This document shows positions 43,201-55,005 of a DNA stretch of 64,000 nucleotides, in pieces; within the stretch, counting starts at the first letter, position 1; each line of letters opens with the position of its first letter. Under the pieces are notes generated by a model. The model saw only the letters and a program-made list of their open reading frames with translations. It was not told the DNA's origin and did no database searches. The DNA comes from Cephalotrichum gorgonifer (taxonomy: Eukaryota; Ascomycota; Sordariomycetes; Microascales; Microascaceae): contig ONZQ02000011.1 in NCBI GenBank assembly GCA_900312665.1, positions 387,454-451,453 on the forward strand. The letters run 5' to 3'. Position numbers and translations under genes: made by a program.

Positions 43201-44174
43201 AGCAGCCTCAGCCTCTCCGTACGCCGCGTTGCGTGTCGACTCCAGGCGACGCGCCCCACAACAACTCCCGCAAAGGAGAGAAGTAGGACGGCGTATGTGA
43301 TGATGGACGCGAATGACAGGCAGGGGAGCACGCCGACGTGGCAGGACTTGCTCTCCTTAACGGGAGCGAGCTCGGGACACACGCCGGGACAGTCGATACA
43401 GGCGCACCGGAAGTTCGGGTCTTCGTCGTTACAGCTCTTCGGCTTCATCTCCCTCGGAGACATGTCGGGCTCTGAGTAGCTCGTGGGGAAGTTGATTTGA
43501 AACGGCGAGCCGATGGCCTTCTCGTCGCCCAGGAACTTGACGAACTCATCGGGAGTCTTCGCGCCGCCTCCGATGAAGTCCATCGCGACGGCGTTCGAGG
43601 GTCCGAACTTAACGTCCTTGCAGCTGTTGTAGAAGCCCTTTTTATACTCGTCCGAGACTAGCTGGTCAAGTTCCGTCACCATCGTCTTTCCGTTCTTCTC
43701 CGTCGTGTCCGTCACGTTGATGAACAGCGACTGATCGGGGGAGCAGGTAAAGGTGCAGAAGAGGTAGTAGAAGTTGTCCTTGCACGCCGGACAGGACGAT
43801 ATAATCTGCTTCGCGGTCGACAGCTCGGATTTCAGAGCTTTTATCTAGTCACGGTACTTTCGTTAGGGGCAATCCTCCTCGGCGCCATGGGAAAGAAAGA
43901 GGGGGGGGAGACTGACTTGACCAGCTGTGCAGCACACCGGCCCGGAACTCCACTTCGGACCACACAACTCGACCAGTTGCCTCCGCACGTCCTCCTCTGG
44001 CTCCTCTGCGAGCCCATTATCGGGGCATGGAAGCTGCTTCCCGAACCAGCTCTTCGCGCCGCACTGGTCGCGCATGGCGCATCGTCCGGCCTCGTGTATC
44101 GCCGTGTACGGGTCCGCCGCCCCGAGCCCGGCTAGGAGCAGCGCCCCCGCCACGACGGCGGAAAGCATCTTCAT
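40248..44174 (-). CDS. NCR1: NPC1-type sterol transporter (Ncr1)
   Basis: Vacuolar/lysosomal membrane protein that moves sterols out of the lumen. Two exons, 43917-44174 and 40248-43844, joined in phase 0, give 1284 residues, the normal fungal length. It starts with a signal peptide (MKMLSAVVAGALLLAGLGAA). The Cys-rich N-terminal domain shows IHEAGRCAMRDQCG, VCCTAG and ISSCPACKDNFYYLFC with TCSPDQS. The first membrane helix is near residue 270. The sterol-sensing domain follows (DAKIVVISYLIMFLYASLAL, VIPFIVLAVGVDNIFLIVHE). Patched-like C-terminal helices include NLIICVGIAVEFCAHVARAF. The C-terminus is acidic (SDSESEGEDDDDDLWRR). The 72-nt intron (43845-43916) has a CCTAACG branch site. The C-terminal exon is a single 3.6 kb frame. 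Firm. Confidence 0.95.
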
Positions 44175-45311
44175 CCCCGCCCGTCCACTTGTATAATTCT
44201 AGCCGCAAAGACCCTGGTTATATCGCTCGTTTGGTGTCTGGGTCCGAGACCGTGCCGCCCGTCGTCGATGGGGGCCTGCGATGACGCACGTGCGCACGAC
44301 GGTGGTCGGCGGGGTCGGTACTGGGCACCCGTAGGATCCTTCCCCAATTCGAGGGCTCAAAATATTGGTCGGCGCAGATTCGTTCAGGTCGTGTATCGTA
44401 GGTTCGATCCCGATCGACTTTGTAGGCAGCGGGAGCTATCGAGGTCTCTCCGTATCCCGTCGAGAACAGTCACGAGCTCTCAGTGTAGTGTTAACGGATC
44501 GCTCCTAGGTCCGGAATGGCCGGGTCGTCGAGGGAAAAAGAAACTGAAGTAAAGGTAGAAAAGGGAGTCGCGGTATATACTTGCTATTGTCTCAATCGGG
44601 CATGCATTGAGAGAAAGGCCGCAAGTTGAAGCTGGACGCTCGCTGAGTTGTCAAGGTCGTCCGGTCCACGGCGAGCCAATTAGCCTCGCCCGCCCAGCCA
44701 GACAACTGCGTCATGTGGCGCCAGCAACATCCGTGTGTTCCCCCGCTGGTAGACATCCGAGGATCACCCGGAGGCTACCTACCCAAAAGCGATGTGCCTG
44801 TCCTGTCCGTCCGTCGAGAGCGAGCAAGCTCTCCAAAACCCAGAGTGCTATGGGATCATGGTCCGCAAGGACTGTATTAGCTCTCGAGGTAGTTAATACC
44901 TTTTTATGGTGATTAATCAAAATATCCCCTGAGGTCCAATGATGCCAAGGCCGACAATATCGCCGGTAGCACTCACTAATAGCAGCATGCTACATGCCGA
45001 CGGAACAAGAGCAATATTGGAAAGCTCCAGCTACAGGCAATGGAGACGCAGGGGTATCAATAAGTCTAACGTCTACTTTGTAAGATCTACTCCATAATCT
45101 CTTTTTCCAATCGAATACTAGGATGAGATGGCCCCTCCTTTTCTTCACCCAGCCCAAGTGGATATCCACCCTATCCCGGGCTTCCATAACACCCGTTGAG
45201 GCGAGGACCATACTTGGCTAATCCTAGATGGTTCGACTTTTCCACTTCCCACTTACTGCCCGCTCCCCGCTTCTCACCTTTCACGTTTCCCGATTGCACC
45301 ATCCAACTCGC
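44175..45311. other. Intergenic region between NCR1 and the amidase gene
   Basis: About 1.1 kb. It contains the NCR1 promoter and the amidase 3' region. A T-loop-like GGTTCGATCC at 44401 has no matching stem. No gene supported. Confidence 0.55.
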
Positions 45312-47404
45312 CTACTGCTCAGTTGCATTCGGCACCGCCGCCTTCATCTGCTCTCGCGCCTTCTCCACGACATCGACCCAAATCGGCGGTCGGACCCGTA
45401 CCGTGGAACCTACGGCCTCAGCGTCGGCTCCGAATTGCAGCAAGTTGTGCTCCTGCGTCCACTCGCCTGCACCCATGAGCCCGATGGCTACCTTTCCCTT
45501 CGTGTCTTGGTCCGCCACCTGCCCGGCGTTCTCCTGGCCCTCGGGAATGAGATATCCCGCCGGGGCGGTGATGGCGGGAAGGCCGCAAAAGTTGGCGAGC
45601 CACACGTATAACATTGACATGATCGTCTTGTCTCCGTCGCTGACCCCGTGCACCAGTTCCACGTCGCTCTTGATCTTCCAGCCTCCGCAGGCGGTGGTGG
45701 GCGTGACGATGATCATCCCGGGGTAGGTCTTCCATAGATAGGCAAGGTGTTTCATGAGGAGTCCCCTGAGCTTCTGCGCCAGGAGGTAGTCCGTAGACGG
45801 TGTCATCCGGCCAATGGCAAGCAAGATCCTGTTCGCTGGCGTAAGATTATTCGTATCGGGCAGCAGCGTCGCGCCGTCCGTGAGAATAGTGAGTGCGTGG
45901 GCAATCTGCCCCTCGGGTAGAAGCGGGATCTTGATGGGGACCGTCTGGTAGCCGTGTTCAGAGACGAGTTTGTCTATCATCGTCATGCAGAGCTTCTGAA
46001 CACCGGCATCGGCCTGAGCGAACCAGTCCTCGGGGATACCGAGAACTTTATTCCGCCGCGGGTTGTCGGGAACGGCGAAGGCCGTTGGGTGCGGGAACCC
46101 CGACGTCGGGTGAGGCTGACTTATGACCTCGAAGACAGCCGAGAGAGTTGCAATGTCAGCGGCGATGGGTCCGTTGACGGCACAGGTGATGCTGTGGTTC
46201 GGACCGGGCCGGAAGGACACCCGGCCGTGGCTAGGTTTCAGTCCAAATACGCCGCAGAAGGAGGACGGAATTCTGATGCTGCCACCCCCATCACTTCCAA
46301 GAGCAAATGGGATGAGGCCAGAGCTGACGGCGTACGCGCTTCCAGACGAGCTTCCACCGGTGTAGTATTGGTCATTGTACGGGTTCTTCGGGGTTCCGTA
46401 AATCGGATTGTTACCGGTAGTATCTGATGCAGACGAGTTAGTCACGCACCCAGGGAGCGCAAAAAGGGGGAGGGGGCGACCCCGTGTGTACCAAAAGGGC
46501 TTCCTGGGCGTACCTAAGCCGAACTCGTGCATGGAGAGCTTCCCGAGAATGATGGCACCGCTCTCTTCCAACTTCCTGACGGCCCAGCTCGTTGTGCTTG
46601 AGCCATCCTTGGGATAGGATGTGTAGTCATTTCGAGAGCCGAGACACGTCTGATATCCGTCGATATCGTACTCGTCCTTCATCGCCGTCGGCACACCATC
46701 CATCGGCCCCAGGGGCTTCCCCTCTTCGTACCTCTTCGTCGATTCCCTTGCGGCCTTCAGAACCAAGTCCACTTTGGTATCAAACCACGCGGTAGAATAC
46801 TGGCTGGGGGACTGGACATCTCGGCGAATCAGGGGCAGCAGGGCCATCACGACGGCGGTGGGGGTGATCTCCCCCGAAAGATACAGCCTGTGGTAGTCCG
46901 CTACGCTGTAATACCCGGATGGCTTCGTTCCACGGTCGGCGCCGAATAGGTTCGAAGACTTCAAGGAATTGCTCTCACTCCCGGTCTCGCTCTCGCAGGG
47001 GGTCACCGGGAGAACAGGTATGACGGTTGGATCATACCTCGGCTCGTAATCCTCGATTACACGGCGGATACCTCTCAGGTTACCGAAGCCGGCGTTCTTC
47101 CAAATAATGCTCCTTACCCAGCCTACATTCTCCAGACTACCCTACTGTCAGCACTTTGGCGGTAACGCCGGGGGAAATCGAATTCAGGATCTCAGTGACC
47201 GGGTCGAACATACCCGTACGCAGCCGCGACGAGCAACGCTCCTCTCATAGAGGGATTCGAGCCTCTGTCATTCTTATAGGGCACCTCGGGCCTGGGTACT
47301 CGTATTAATACGGCTCCTAAAAGCAGGCAATCCAACCTGGGAGGAAGGGGATACACATACCCAAGCTCCGGATCCGGATAATTGACAAATGTTGGGGTTT
47401 CCAT
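45312..47404 (-). CDS. Amidase signature (AS) family hydrolase
   Basis: Three exons, 47200-47404, 46514-47122 and 45312-46423, give 641 residues. AS enzymes hydrolyse amides with a Lys-Ser-Ser triad. Lys217 is in AMKDEYDIDG. The signature TGGSSSGSAYAVSSGLIPFA and SDGGGSIRIPSSFCGVFGLK supply the two serines. The N-terminal arm matches fungal amidases in spacing: VPYKNDRGSNPSMRGALLVAAA, then 13 residues, then WKNAGFGNLRGI. Intron 1 uses a weak donor (CCCG/GTCACT) chosen because it alone keeps phase and spacing. Intron 2 (46424-46513, 90 nt) is a multiple of three and lacks a stop, so an unspliced copy would insert 30 residues just before the catalytic loop. No signal peptide. Substrate unknown. 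In-frame sequence past its TAG stays open for 45 codons. Confidence 0.88.
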
Positions 47405-48624
47405 TTGAACAGCTCTTGACGAGTCGTCAGGTTGAGGCGGAGGTTCTCCTGCAAAATGGGCGGGAAGGATGACTAGCGGGGGCAGTACTTCATACAGGTA
47501 TGTTGAGGATGTACGGAGTAAAACGTGATCTGGGAGCCCGTCAATACTTCGGCAATGAAAACGAGCGAAGGAGGTGAGAGATAGGTTGGCACGAGTGAAG
47601 ATTTGAGATATGCGCGCGGTGGGATGATTAGATTCGGGGAAGGAAACAGCCCAACTCTAATCAGTATCTGAGTTGGTGGGGAGGGAACGTGGAAAACGTA
47701 ACGATGGTGGGATATGGAATCGTGGGAGGGACGCTCTTTCCGAAAAAGAAATTGTTAACAATACCCGGGGTGGCGGGAAAGTACGATGAGGCGACGCGCC
47801 TCAACTAGGAAGCATTGGGGTGAGAGATAGCGCGAGGTCTCGGGTACTCATAGTTCAATTCCGAGAGCCCATTGTTAATATCTGTCTGCCTAACTGCGGA
47901 ACCGACGGACAACTGGAACGGGGTTGTGCCTCCACTTCCATAGTCCGGAGGCAGGACATAATAGGTGAATGCACCGGTGTTCCCGGGATTCCCGGAGGTT
48001 GGTTCCCAAGACAAGACTGAGAGCCAGAGGTGATGACGTATCACAGGTACAGGTTGGCCTGCATAAACATAGAGATAGGATGCATTGCAACGGATGAGGT
48101 GTCCGGCCACTTATTTAGCTGCATATACAGAAGGCACCTTTGCTCCGCATAAGCTAAGAAAGTTGTCGTCCCTTTCTTCTCATGGGCATGCCCTTGCTGA
48201 TACAGAAGTCAGAAGCGAATATACTGTACCGATGGAACCTTGAGCTTGTAAGTGTTTGGTAGCTAGCCGTTGGGAGGTCTGGGGCAAGTATCCACTCAAC
48301 TACAAGTACATGCTAGTGCGTGAATCAAGGTACGTATTACCATCACCTGATTTGCCTCGCAATTCATAAAGCTACCGACCATGTGTGGAGGTTGAGGGGC
48401 ATACTGCCTCGGCTTTGTGGACGGGTACGTATGTACCTAGATCATTGTTGTCCAACATATGGGTTAAACACTCGCAACCCAGTTTCCTCCTTCGCCCGTG
48501 GCCTTGGTTCGTTTGATCTTCCTAATCTGCCGAATCTTTGAGAAAGAAAAAGAAATGACATTTGCGCCTGAAATTTGAAACAAAATAAGAATGAGCGGGA
48601 AAAAGAAAAGGCAAAAAATGAAAT
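47405..48624. other. Intergenic region upstream of the amidase
   Basis: 1.2 kb. TACGGAGTA occurs at 47511-47520. Minus-strand frames at 47805-48110 lack a plausible start or splice pattern. No gene supported. Confidence 0.5.
48613..48618 (-). terminator. RNA polymerase III terminator of tRNA-Gly(CCC)
   Basis: Six T residues on the minus strand, 7 nt past the tRNA 3' end. Confidence 0.75.
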
Positions 48625-48694
48625 GCACCAACCGAGACTCGAACTCGGATCACATGCTTGGGAAGCATGTATTCTACCCCTGAACCATTGGTGC
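48625..48694 (-). tRNA. tRNA-Gly(CCC), intronless
   Basis: Read on the minus strand: acceptor GCACCAA/TTGGTGC, D arm TGGTTCAGGGGTAGAAT, anticodon stem and loop ACATGC-TTCCCAA-GCATGT with anticodon CCC, and T arm CCGAG-TTCGAGT-CTCGG. It shares its A and B boxes with the tRNA-Gly(UCC) at 36423, so the two are isoacceptors of common origin. Confidence 0.93.
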
Positions 48695-49415
48695 TTTTTA
48701 AGAACTTGACATTCATACCGGGGAAAGCATTGCGAGCCATTATCTTAGCTCATGCAATCACTCGTAGGGGCAGCTACCGGCCAATCATAGTGGAGAGAAG
48801 GGGGCTGAAAGTACCATGTAGTCAGTCACACAGAATGCAGGTCAAATGCAGTGGTGGGGTTCAGTTCCCCGCCATGCACCCATCTCAGTCCTCCATGGTC
48901 ACAATTCTTCTCCAGCTGAGGCATATCCTCATTTTCCAAAGCCGATCTCATAGGAGACATCGTGAGATTGATTAGCTTCATTCGGAGGAAGGACTTCATA
49001 CTCAGTCCAATATCCGCCTGCCCCCATAACCTTTCTTTTTCTCAGATTATCATGCCCTCAAGACCTCCCCCGCCTCGATGTTTATCCCCGCGAGCTCGTG
49101 GATGGCCTAGGTAGAAGAAGCATCCCGCCATTGGACACCTTTCGGCTCCTCTTACAAGACAGAAAGTGAGGGTATTATCATCTTTATATTGTCCAGCCTG
49201 CCTTTCTACTCTACAGACTTCACGGAACTTGTCGACATACACACATCTGAGTCTGTTCTCCGATATATACCTTGTCGTGTCCAACAACAAACATAGCCAC
49301 TCCGTCTCTTCGGCAGCTTTCACCCGTATTCCCTTTAATTTGTTATCATGGAATATCCTATCTCATCCCTTTCTACTCACCACCAACCACCAAAAAGGAT
49401 TTGTTTGTGAGCACC
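48695..49415. other. Intergenic region before the CUE/Smr gene
   Basis: About 720 bp including the promoter of the gene at 49416. No gene supported. Confidence 0.5.
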
Positions 49416-51298
49416 ATGAGCCAGAAGCTAATAGTTAGTATCCCTCCCTCCCCGCCCCCCTTTCCCATTTATACCATCTTGAACCGACTCTGAAAGGGCC
49501 TCACCACCCCTCTTGTTGATGTCGTGGAACCAAGGACCTCCGTTGGAGGTTGTCCGATGAAGCGGACGCGTTTGCCTCTCAATACCCAAGGCTAACCGCT
49601 CACCAGGACGAATTTCATACAAGGCTGGACGAGGCCTTGATCCTCGCAATCAGCAGCGAGTATGATCTAGACAACGCGGAGTCCCTCCAGGACCTCCGAG
49701 CTGTGCTCCTATCCCTGGCGCAGACTGCCGAGATAGAGGAGGCATCAGGATTTAACCCTGACGGGCTCGGGTCGGGCCAGAAAGATTCCACGACGGATAC
49801 CCCGACAGACCCCAAGAGCAGCCACGATACGAGCCAGAGCAAGGGGCTCAACAGGGCGCACGAGTCTCTAGTCAGCAGCACCACCAGCTACGATGAGGGG
49901 GACGGCGACGGGGATGCCGCTGTGCCCCGCATCGTCTCGTTCGACGACGCGAGCGAGGAAGCCAAGACCAAGCAGCTGGTGTTCATGTTTCCTAGTCTGA
50001 AGCAGGATCAGGTTGACGCGTCACTGAAGCAAGTCGGGGGCGACTTCCAAGCCGCCCTCGACCACCTGCTCACTCTTCAGTTCCTCCAGTCTACAGAGGT
50101 GCGATCTAAGGCGATCGACGCCTTCTTTAGGCCCGAGGATGAAGAGGAGGGGTATGAACATACAACGAAGAAGGGCAAGAAGAAGCGCAGAAAGGGAGCA
50201 AACAAGGGGCTATCCGCCGCGGCCCGGGATAAAGAGGCCGAACTAGAGGCAGCGAGTGAGTTTCCCGTGCCAACCCCCTGTCCCCTCCCCCCCCTTTTCT
50301 CTCGAATTCGTTTCACCTCAGATCGACTAAACCTCTCTTCTCCCCCAGCCGTTGCCGACATCCTCTTCATAAGCGAGCGCCTCGACCTTCCCTTCGACGC
50401 CGTCGCGGCAGCCTACCACCAGAACGGCCGCTCCCAGGGGAAGGCCACCACGGCCGTCCTGGACAACTTCATCGCCCAGGGCGTCGAGGCCCAAGGCGAC
50501 ACCGCTTCCGCCCGCGTGTACGAGCTGAAGGGCCAGTACAAGAAGGTGCCGACCAAGTACCTCTCCGCCATTGTCCAGGTCGCCGACACGATCCCGCAGT
50601 GGACCGACGACATCGCGGGCCTCCTGGAGAGCCACTTCTCCGACGCCACGAAGGGACCCCTGGCGCTGTCCTACTCCCTCAAGCCCATAGATGACGAGGT
50701 TGAGAGCGGCTTCACCACCGTGACCTCGAAGAAGAGCGGCGCCGGCAGCGAAAACGCCAGGAGGGTAAACGGCCAGAGCAGCGCCTCCTACTCCCCGCAC
50801 GCAAGCAGCGGCTCCTCCTCGCTGTCGTCCGCGGCGCTACGCGCCCAGGCCTCGACGTACGAGCAGGCGCGGCTCGCGGCCTCCGCCTCCGCGGCCCACG
50901 TCATGCGGCGCGGCAGGTCTGATCCGCTATACAAGCAGGCGGCGGTGGTGTACGCCGAGCGGGCGCGCGAGAACGCGCAGAAGGCCAGCGCGGCGCACAG
51001 CCAGGCGGCGCACAGGCGCGTGGCCGAGAGCAGGACGGCAGACTGCATCGACCTGCACGGCGTGAGTGTCAGCGACGGCGTGAGCATCGCACAGCAGGCG
51101 GTGAGGGCGTGGTACGACGGGCTGGGGGAGTATCGAGCCCGGGAAGCGCGGAGGGGCTTCACGATCATCACGGGGCTGGGGAGGCATAGCACGGGGGGCG
51201 TGTCGAGGATGAGGCAGGCGGTTTGTGCGGCGCTGGTGAATGATGGGTGGAGGATGGAGGTTGGGACTGGGAAGTTTGTGGTCACGGGGAGGCGGTGA
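49416..51298 (+). CDS. CUE and Smr domain protein (Cue2-like)
   Basis: Three exons: 49416-49433, 49535-50255 and 50349-51298, giving 562 residues. A CUE domain (QLVFMFPSLKQDQVDASLKQ, then GGDFQAALDHLL, about residues 140-175) binds ubiquitin. A second helical unit (VADILFISERLDLPFDAVAA) follows. A DUF1771-type helix region (about 430-480; YKQAAVVYAERARENAQKAS) precedes a C-terminal Smr domain with DLHGVSV and FTIITGLGRHSTGGVSRMRQ. In yeast Cue2 this set of domains acts as the endonuclease of no-go mRNA decay at stalled, ubiquitinated ribosomes. Exon 1 has just six codons and a good start context (gcaccATGa); without it the frame has no ATG before the CUE domain. Intron 2 (93 nt) is a multiple of three and free of stops. 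Converges on the PEX11 gene. Confidence 0.88.
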
Positions 51299-51723
51299 GT
51301 GGGGGGATGCCAGCAATGTGACTATGTGATACAAGGGATATTGGCGCATGTTGTAGTTTGGTGTCAACGGCTTGGAGTTGGGCATGAGAGATAGATATCC
51401 AGGCATGTGGGAGGGTGTATCTGGTGCGGACACAAATACTACTGGTAGTTAGGCATCGAACATACCAGGGAGCAGGCCAGCCCGGGAGGCCATACTTGGT
51501 TGTGGACATTCATGTAAAATTCTACCTCGTAGAAATAGAGTCGATGTCTACCGTAGTGAAAGAGGAGGACAGTTGCAGCTGATAGGCTCCCCCGCCCCGC
51601 CCTTGATTGCACTCTGACGGAGGTCCTGTCCCAAATCGCACATTTTGCTCTTGGCCCATTCGTTCCTCCATCTCGTCCGGTAACACAGTCAGTCAGCCAT
51701 ACCATCCCACCACCCCAGCTCCA
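51299..51723. other. 3' region between convergent Cue2-like and PEX11 genes
   Basis: 425 bp between two convergent stop codons. No gene seen. Confidence 0.6.
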
Positions 51724-52631
51724 TCACGCCTTCGCGGCCTTGAGCCTCATAGTGGCGCCGACGCCATCCCAGACATCGTACATCGACACCACCGTCGTGA
51801 AAAGCATAGCCCACCCCACGACGGAAGGGTCAACGTCCACCCAGCCTAGGGCGGCAGCAGGGAGGCATATGTCGACCGCCTCGACGGCCAGCTTCCTCAG
51901 CAGCGCCCTCTTCTTCTCGCCCCCCGCGCTCTTAGCCGCCAACTCCTTCTCCTTTTCATCCTTCTCCCCCTTCTCCTTAACGACCTTCTTCCCACCCTTC
52001 CCCTTCTTCTCATCAGCAGAGAACCCGGCCCCCGTGGCGGGAACACCCACATACGCCTCCAGCGCAAACAGCCTCAGCAGCCCGGCCAGCACGCCGCACA
52101 CCAGCGCGAGCAGCCAGAACCTCTGCGCCTCGGCGTTCAGCCTCGCGGCCACCTCGTCGCCGAAGAAGCCCTCTGCGCCCGCGAGGTCCGGGAGCGTGAC
52201 TGTCTCCAGGAGGCCGTACAGGCCCAGCAGCGTCATCTTCGTGACGTCGAGCCAGGCCTCGAGCGAGAGCGGAGCGGACGCGGAGTAGAGGGACTGCGCG
52301 GAGGAGAAGCACGCCAGGAAGCGGAAGGTGCGGATGGTGCGGCGGGAGAGGTTCAGGGAGGAGCGGAGGGTCTGGAGGCCCGAGGGGAGGATGGGAGAGG
52401 AGAGGAGGAGGGAGGGCGTGGAGAGGGTGATGTGGGCGAGGGACTGGAGGAGGCGGAGGGTGCGTTCGAGGCCGACTGGGTTTTTGTTAGTATGGACGAG
52501 GAGACAGGTGAGGTGAGATGAGGTGAAGACATCAAAGGGGTAAGCCAGAAGGGGGGCAGAGGGCCGAGAATGAGGGATATCAACTTACAGCTGTCGACCC
52601 CAAACTCTGTAAACTGCTCATAAGTCGACAT
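51724..52631 (-). CDS. PEX11-family peroxisomal membrane protein
   Basis: Peroxisome division factor that bends and elongates the membrane. Two exons, 52589-52631 and 51724-52475, joined in phase 1, give 264 residues: MSTYEQFTEFGVDS joined to FGLERTLRLLQSLAH. Family marks are the N-terminal EQFTEFG...GLERTLRLLQ, the NLSRRTIRTFRFLACF helix typical of PEX11 amphipathic segments, a hydrophobic segment FWLLALVCGVLAGLLRLFAL, and the C-terminal membrane helix WAMLFTTVVSMYDVWDGVGA. A Lys/Glu/Gly-rich loop (KKGKGGKKVVKEKGEKDEKE) of about 30 residues sits between the two hydrophobic segments. Which fungal PEX11 paralogue it is cannot be decided; the layout is closest to the PEX11C/GIM5 group. Confidence 0.85.
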
Positions 52632-53376
52632 CGTGCCTTCTCTATCTCGTGCAACGGAAGGGGCGTTTATGATTTCTCCGTAATATGGTCTGAGAATTCA
52701 AATGTCGAAAGGTCCACAGCTATCTGTGAAAGGTAAGGATTTGGCACCTGGGCTGAAAAAAGGAATGAAAAAAAAATACCGGGTTTGGAGGCGCAAGAAT
52801 CTACAAGACTTTGAAATGTCTAGACTTGTAAGTGCGCGTCGTACAATAGGACATAGATCTCAGATAGAACAAGCGGTGATAACTTTCCAGTAATATTATT
52901 AATAATTAATAGGTTTCCCCAAGACGGGGGGAAGGCAGCTTAAGCAGGTTGCTTGGACAGGACACGAATGCCACATAGCTGCAGCTCCACTCCACAGCTG
53001 GGCCCCTTTTCGCTCCTCATCTCGCGCTTGCGCTAATTGGCGCAGCCCGATAGCTCCCGAAACCCACACACGAAGTCCCTAGCTGTATGTCTATACACGC
53101 AGAGACAAAACATCACCACAACGACCAAGAGTCCAAGTATACATAAAGGAAATAAGTTTTTTATGACTTTGCAGTAAAAATAGCACCTGTGATCCCACAT
53201 CCACATCTCCACACTCACACACGCCACCAACCAAATATGGACAGAACGAAACATAAACAAAGAACGGAGAAGTACACCGGGGGAAACGGGCCTTCCCCCG
53301 TTTCTATTCTATAAAATGACCGCCTGCCATCTTTTCCCCCCGACCTATTCCCCCCTCCCGCATCCCGTTCACCTCC
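52632..53376. other. Region between PEX11 promoter side and nuo51
   Basis: About 745 bp. The part from 52890 to 53200 is AT-rich and holds the nuo51 3' region. No gene supported. Confidence 0.55.
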
Positions 53377-55005
53377 TTACTGGCCGGGCGAGATGAGGTT
53401 TCCCTGCTGCTTGGCGTCGTGAGTCCACCCGCCGGCGAGCGCCTCGCCGCCCGTCTTCTGCGCAAAGTCCTGCATCCTCGCCTCCAGCTCGGGACGGAAG
53501 TGGCGGATGAGGCCCTGGATGGGCCAGGCGAAGGCCTCTCCGAGAGCTGTAATCATACCGAGTTAGTTCAATCGTCCCCATGCATAGTCAAGGTCGGGGT
53601 TGGGGGGACAACAAAAAACTTACCGCAGATCGTGTGGCCCTCAACCTGCTTCGTCAGCTCCTGGAGCATGTCAATCTCCCTCGTCCGGCCCTTGCCCTGC
53701 GCGAACCGGCTCATCATCTGCTCCGTCCACTTGCTCCCCTCACGGCACGGCGTGCACTGCCCGCAGGACTCGTGGCGGTAGAAGTGGCTCAGCCGCGCAA
53801 TCGCCCTCACCACGTCGGTGCTCTTGTCCATCACGATGACCGCCGCCGTGCCGAGACCGGACTGGGAGTCCTTGAGCGCGTCGAAGTCCATGAGCTGGTC
53901 GTCGCACACGCTCTTGGGGAGGATGGGCGTCGACGAGCCGCCGGGGATGACCGCGAGCAGGTTGTCCCACCCGCCGCGCACGCCGCCGCAGTGCTTGTCA
54001 ATCAGCTCCCGGAGAGGGATGGACATCTCCTCCTCGACCGTGCAGGGGTTGTTGACGTGTCCCGAGATGCAGAAGAGCTTCGTGCCCTGGTTCCTCTCGC
54101 GGCCGAACCCGGCGAACCAGTTACCTCCGCGACGGCAGATCGTGGGCGCGACGGCAACGGTCTCGACGTTGGCGACGGTCGAGGGGCAGCCGAAGAGACC
54201 GACCGCAGCGGGGAACGGAGGCTTGAGGCGGGGCTTGCCGGGCTTGCCCTCGAGAGACTCGATCAGCGACGTCTCCTCGCCGCAGACGTAGGCACCGCCA
54301 CCACGGTGGATGTAGACGTCGAAGTCATAGCCGGAGCCGCAGGCGTTCTTGCCGATGAGGCCGGCGGCGTAGGCCTCGTTGATGGCCGTCTGGAGGACCT
54401 GAGCCTCGTAGACGAACTCTCCGCGGATGTAGATGTAGGCGGCCGTAGCGTTCATGGCCCGTCCGGCCACGAGGCAGCCCTCGACGAGCTTGTGGGGGTC
54501 CTTTCGCATGATCTCGCGGTCCTTGCAAGTTCCGGGCTCACCCTCGTCGGCGTTGACGACGAGGTATCTCGGCTTATCGTCCTTGTCCCAGTCCTTGAAG
54601 TTCATGAAAGACTGAAATGAAACACGTCAGTCATCTCCGGGCACACAGCCTACGGGGCCAATAAAATGACCACTCAGCCTAAGGGTAGAGGGAAGAAAAG
54701 ACACCCACCCATTTTAAACCCGAAGGAAAACCGGCTCCTCCACGACCACGGAGACCCGAGGCCTTGACCTCGTTGATGATCCAGTCGTGGCCCTTGAGGA
54801 GAATCTCCTTCGTCTTATGCCAGTCACCCATCTTCTGCGCGCTCTTCAGGTCGGGAGGATACCGGCCGTAGAGGTTCTGGAATATACGATCCTGGTCCCG
54901 CAGGTTGCCGTAGGTCCGCCTGGGGACATGGTCGTTGACCGTGGCGAGGCCGCGCATGGCCGTCCGCGTGACGGCCTTCCTCGGCGCCGCTCTAGGGACC
55001 AGCAT
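53377..55005 (-). CDS. nuo51: NADH:ubiquinone oxidoreductase 51 kDa subunit (complex I, NDUFV1)
   Basis: Mitochondrial matrix-arm subunit that binds NADH, FMN and the N3 iron-sulfur cluster. Three exons (54709-55005, 53624-54611, 53377-53546) give 484 residues in consistent phase. The N-terminus (MLVPRAAPRKAVTRTAMRGL) is an Arg-rich mitochondrial targeting peptide. The FMN/NADH site is GLRGRGGAGFPSGLKW (residues about 83-98) and YLVVNADEGEPGTCKDREI. The cluster Cys ligands are in SCGQCTPC and, after the last junction, in HTICAL. RGGGAYVCGEETSLIESLEG is also intact. No defect seen. It shares a divergent promoter region of 579 bp with the dynactin p27 gene. Confidence 0.95.

Noticed and set aside
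44390..44420. T-loop-like GGTTCGATCC suggesting a tRNA
   Set aside because: Flanking bases do not form a T stem and no acceptor or anticodon stem can be drawn.
45180..45311. 45 open codons after the amidase TAG
   Set aside because: The amidase already has a complete family-length C-terminus, so this is taken as chance and used as a control for the other TAG cases.
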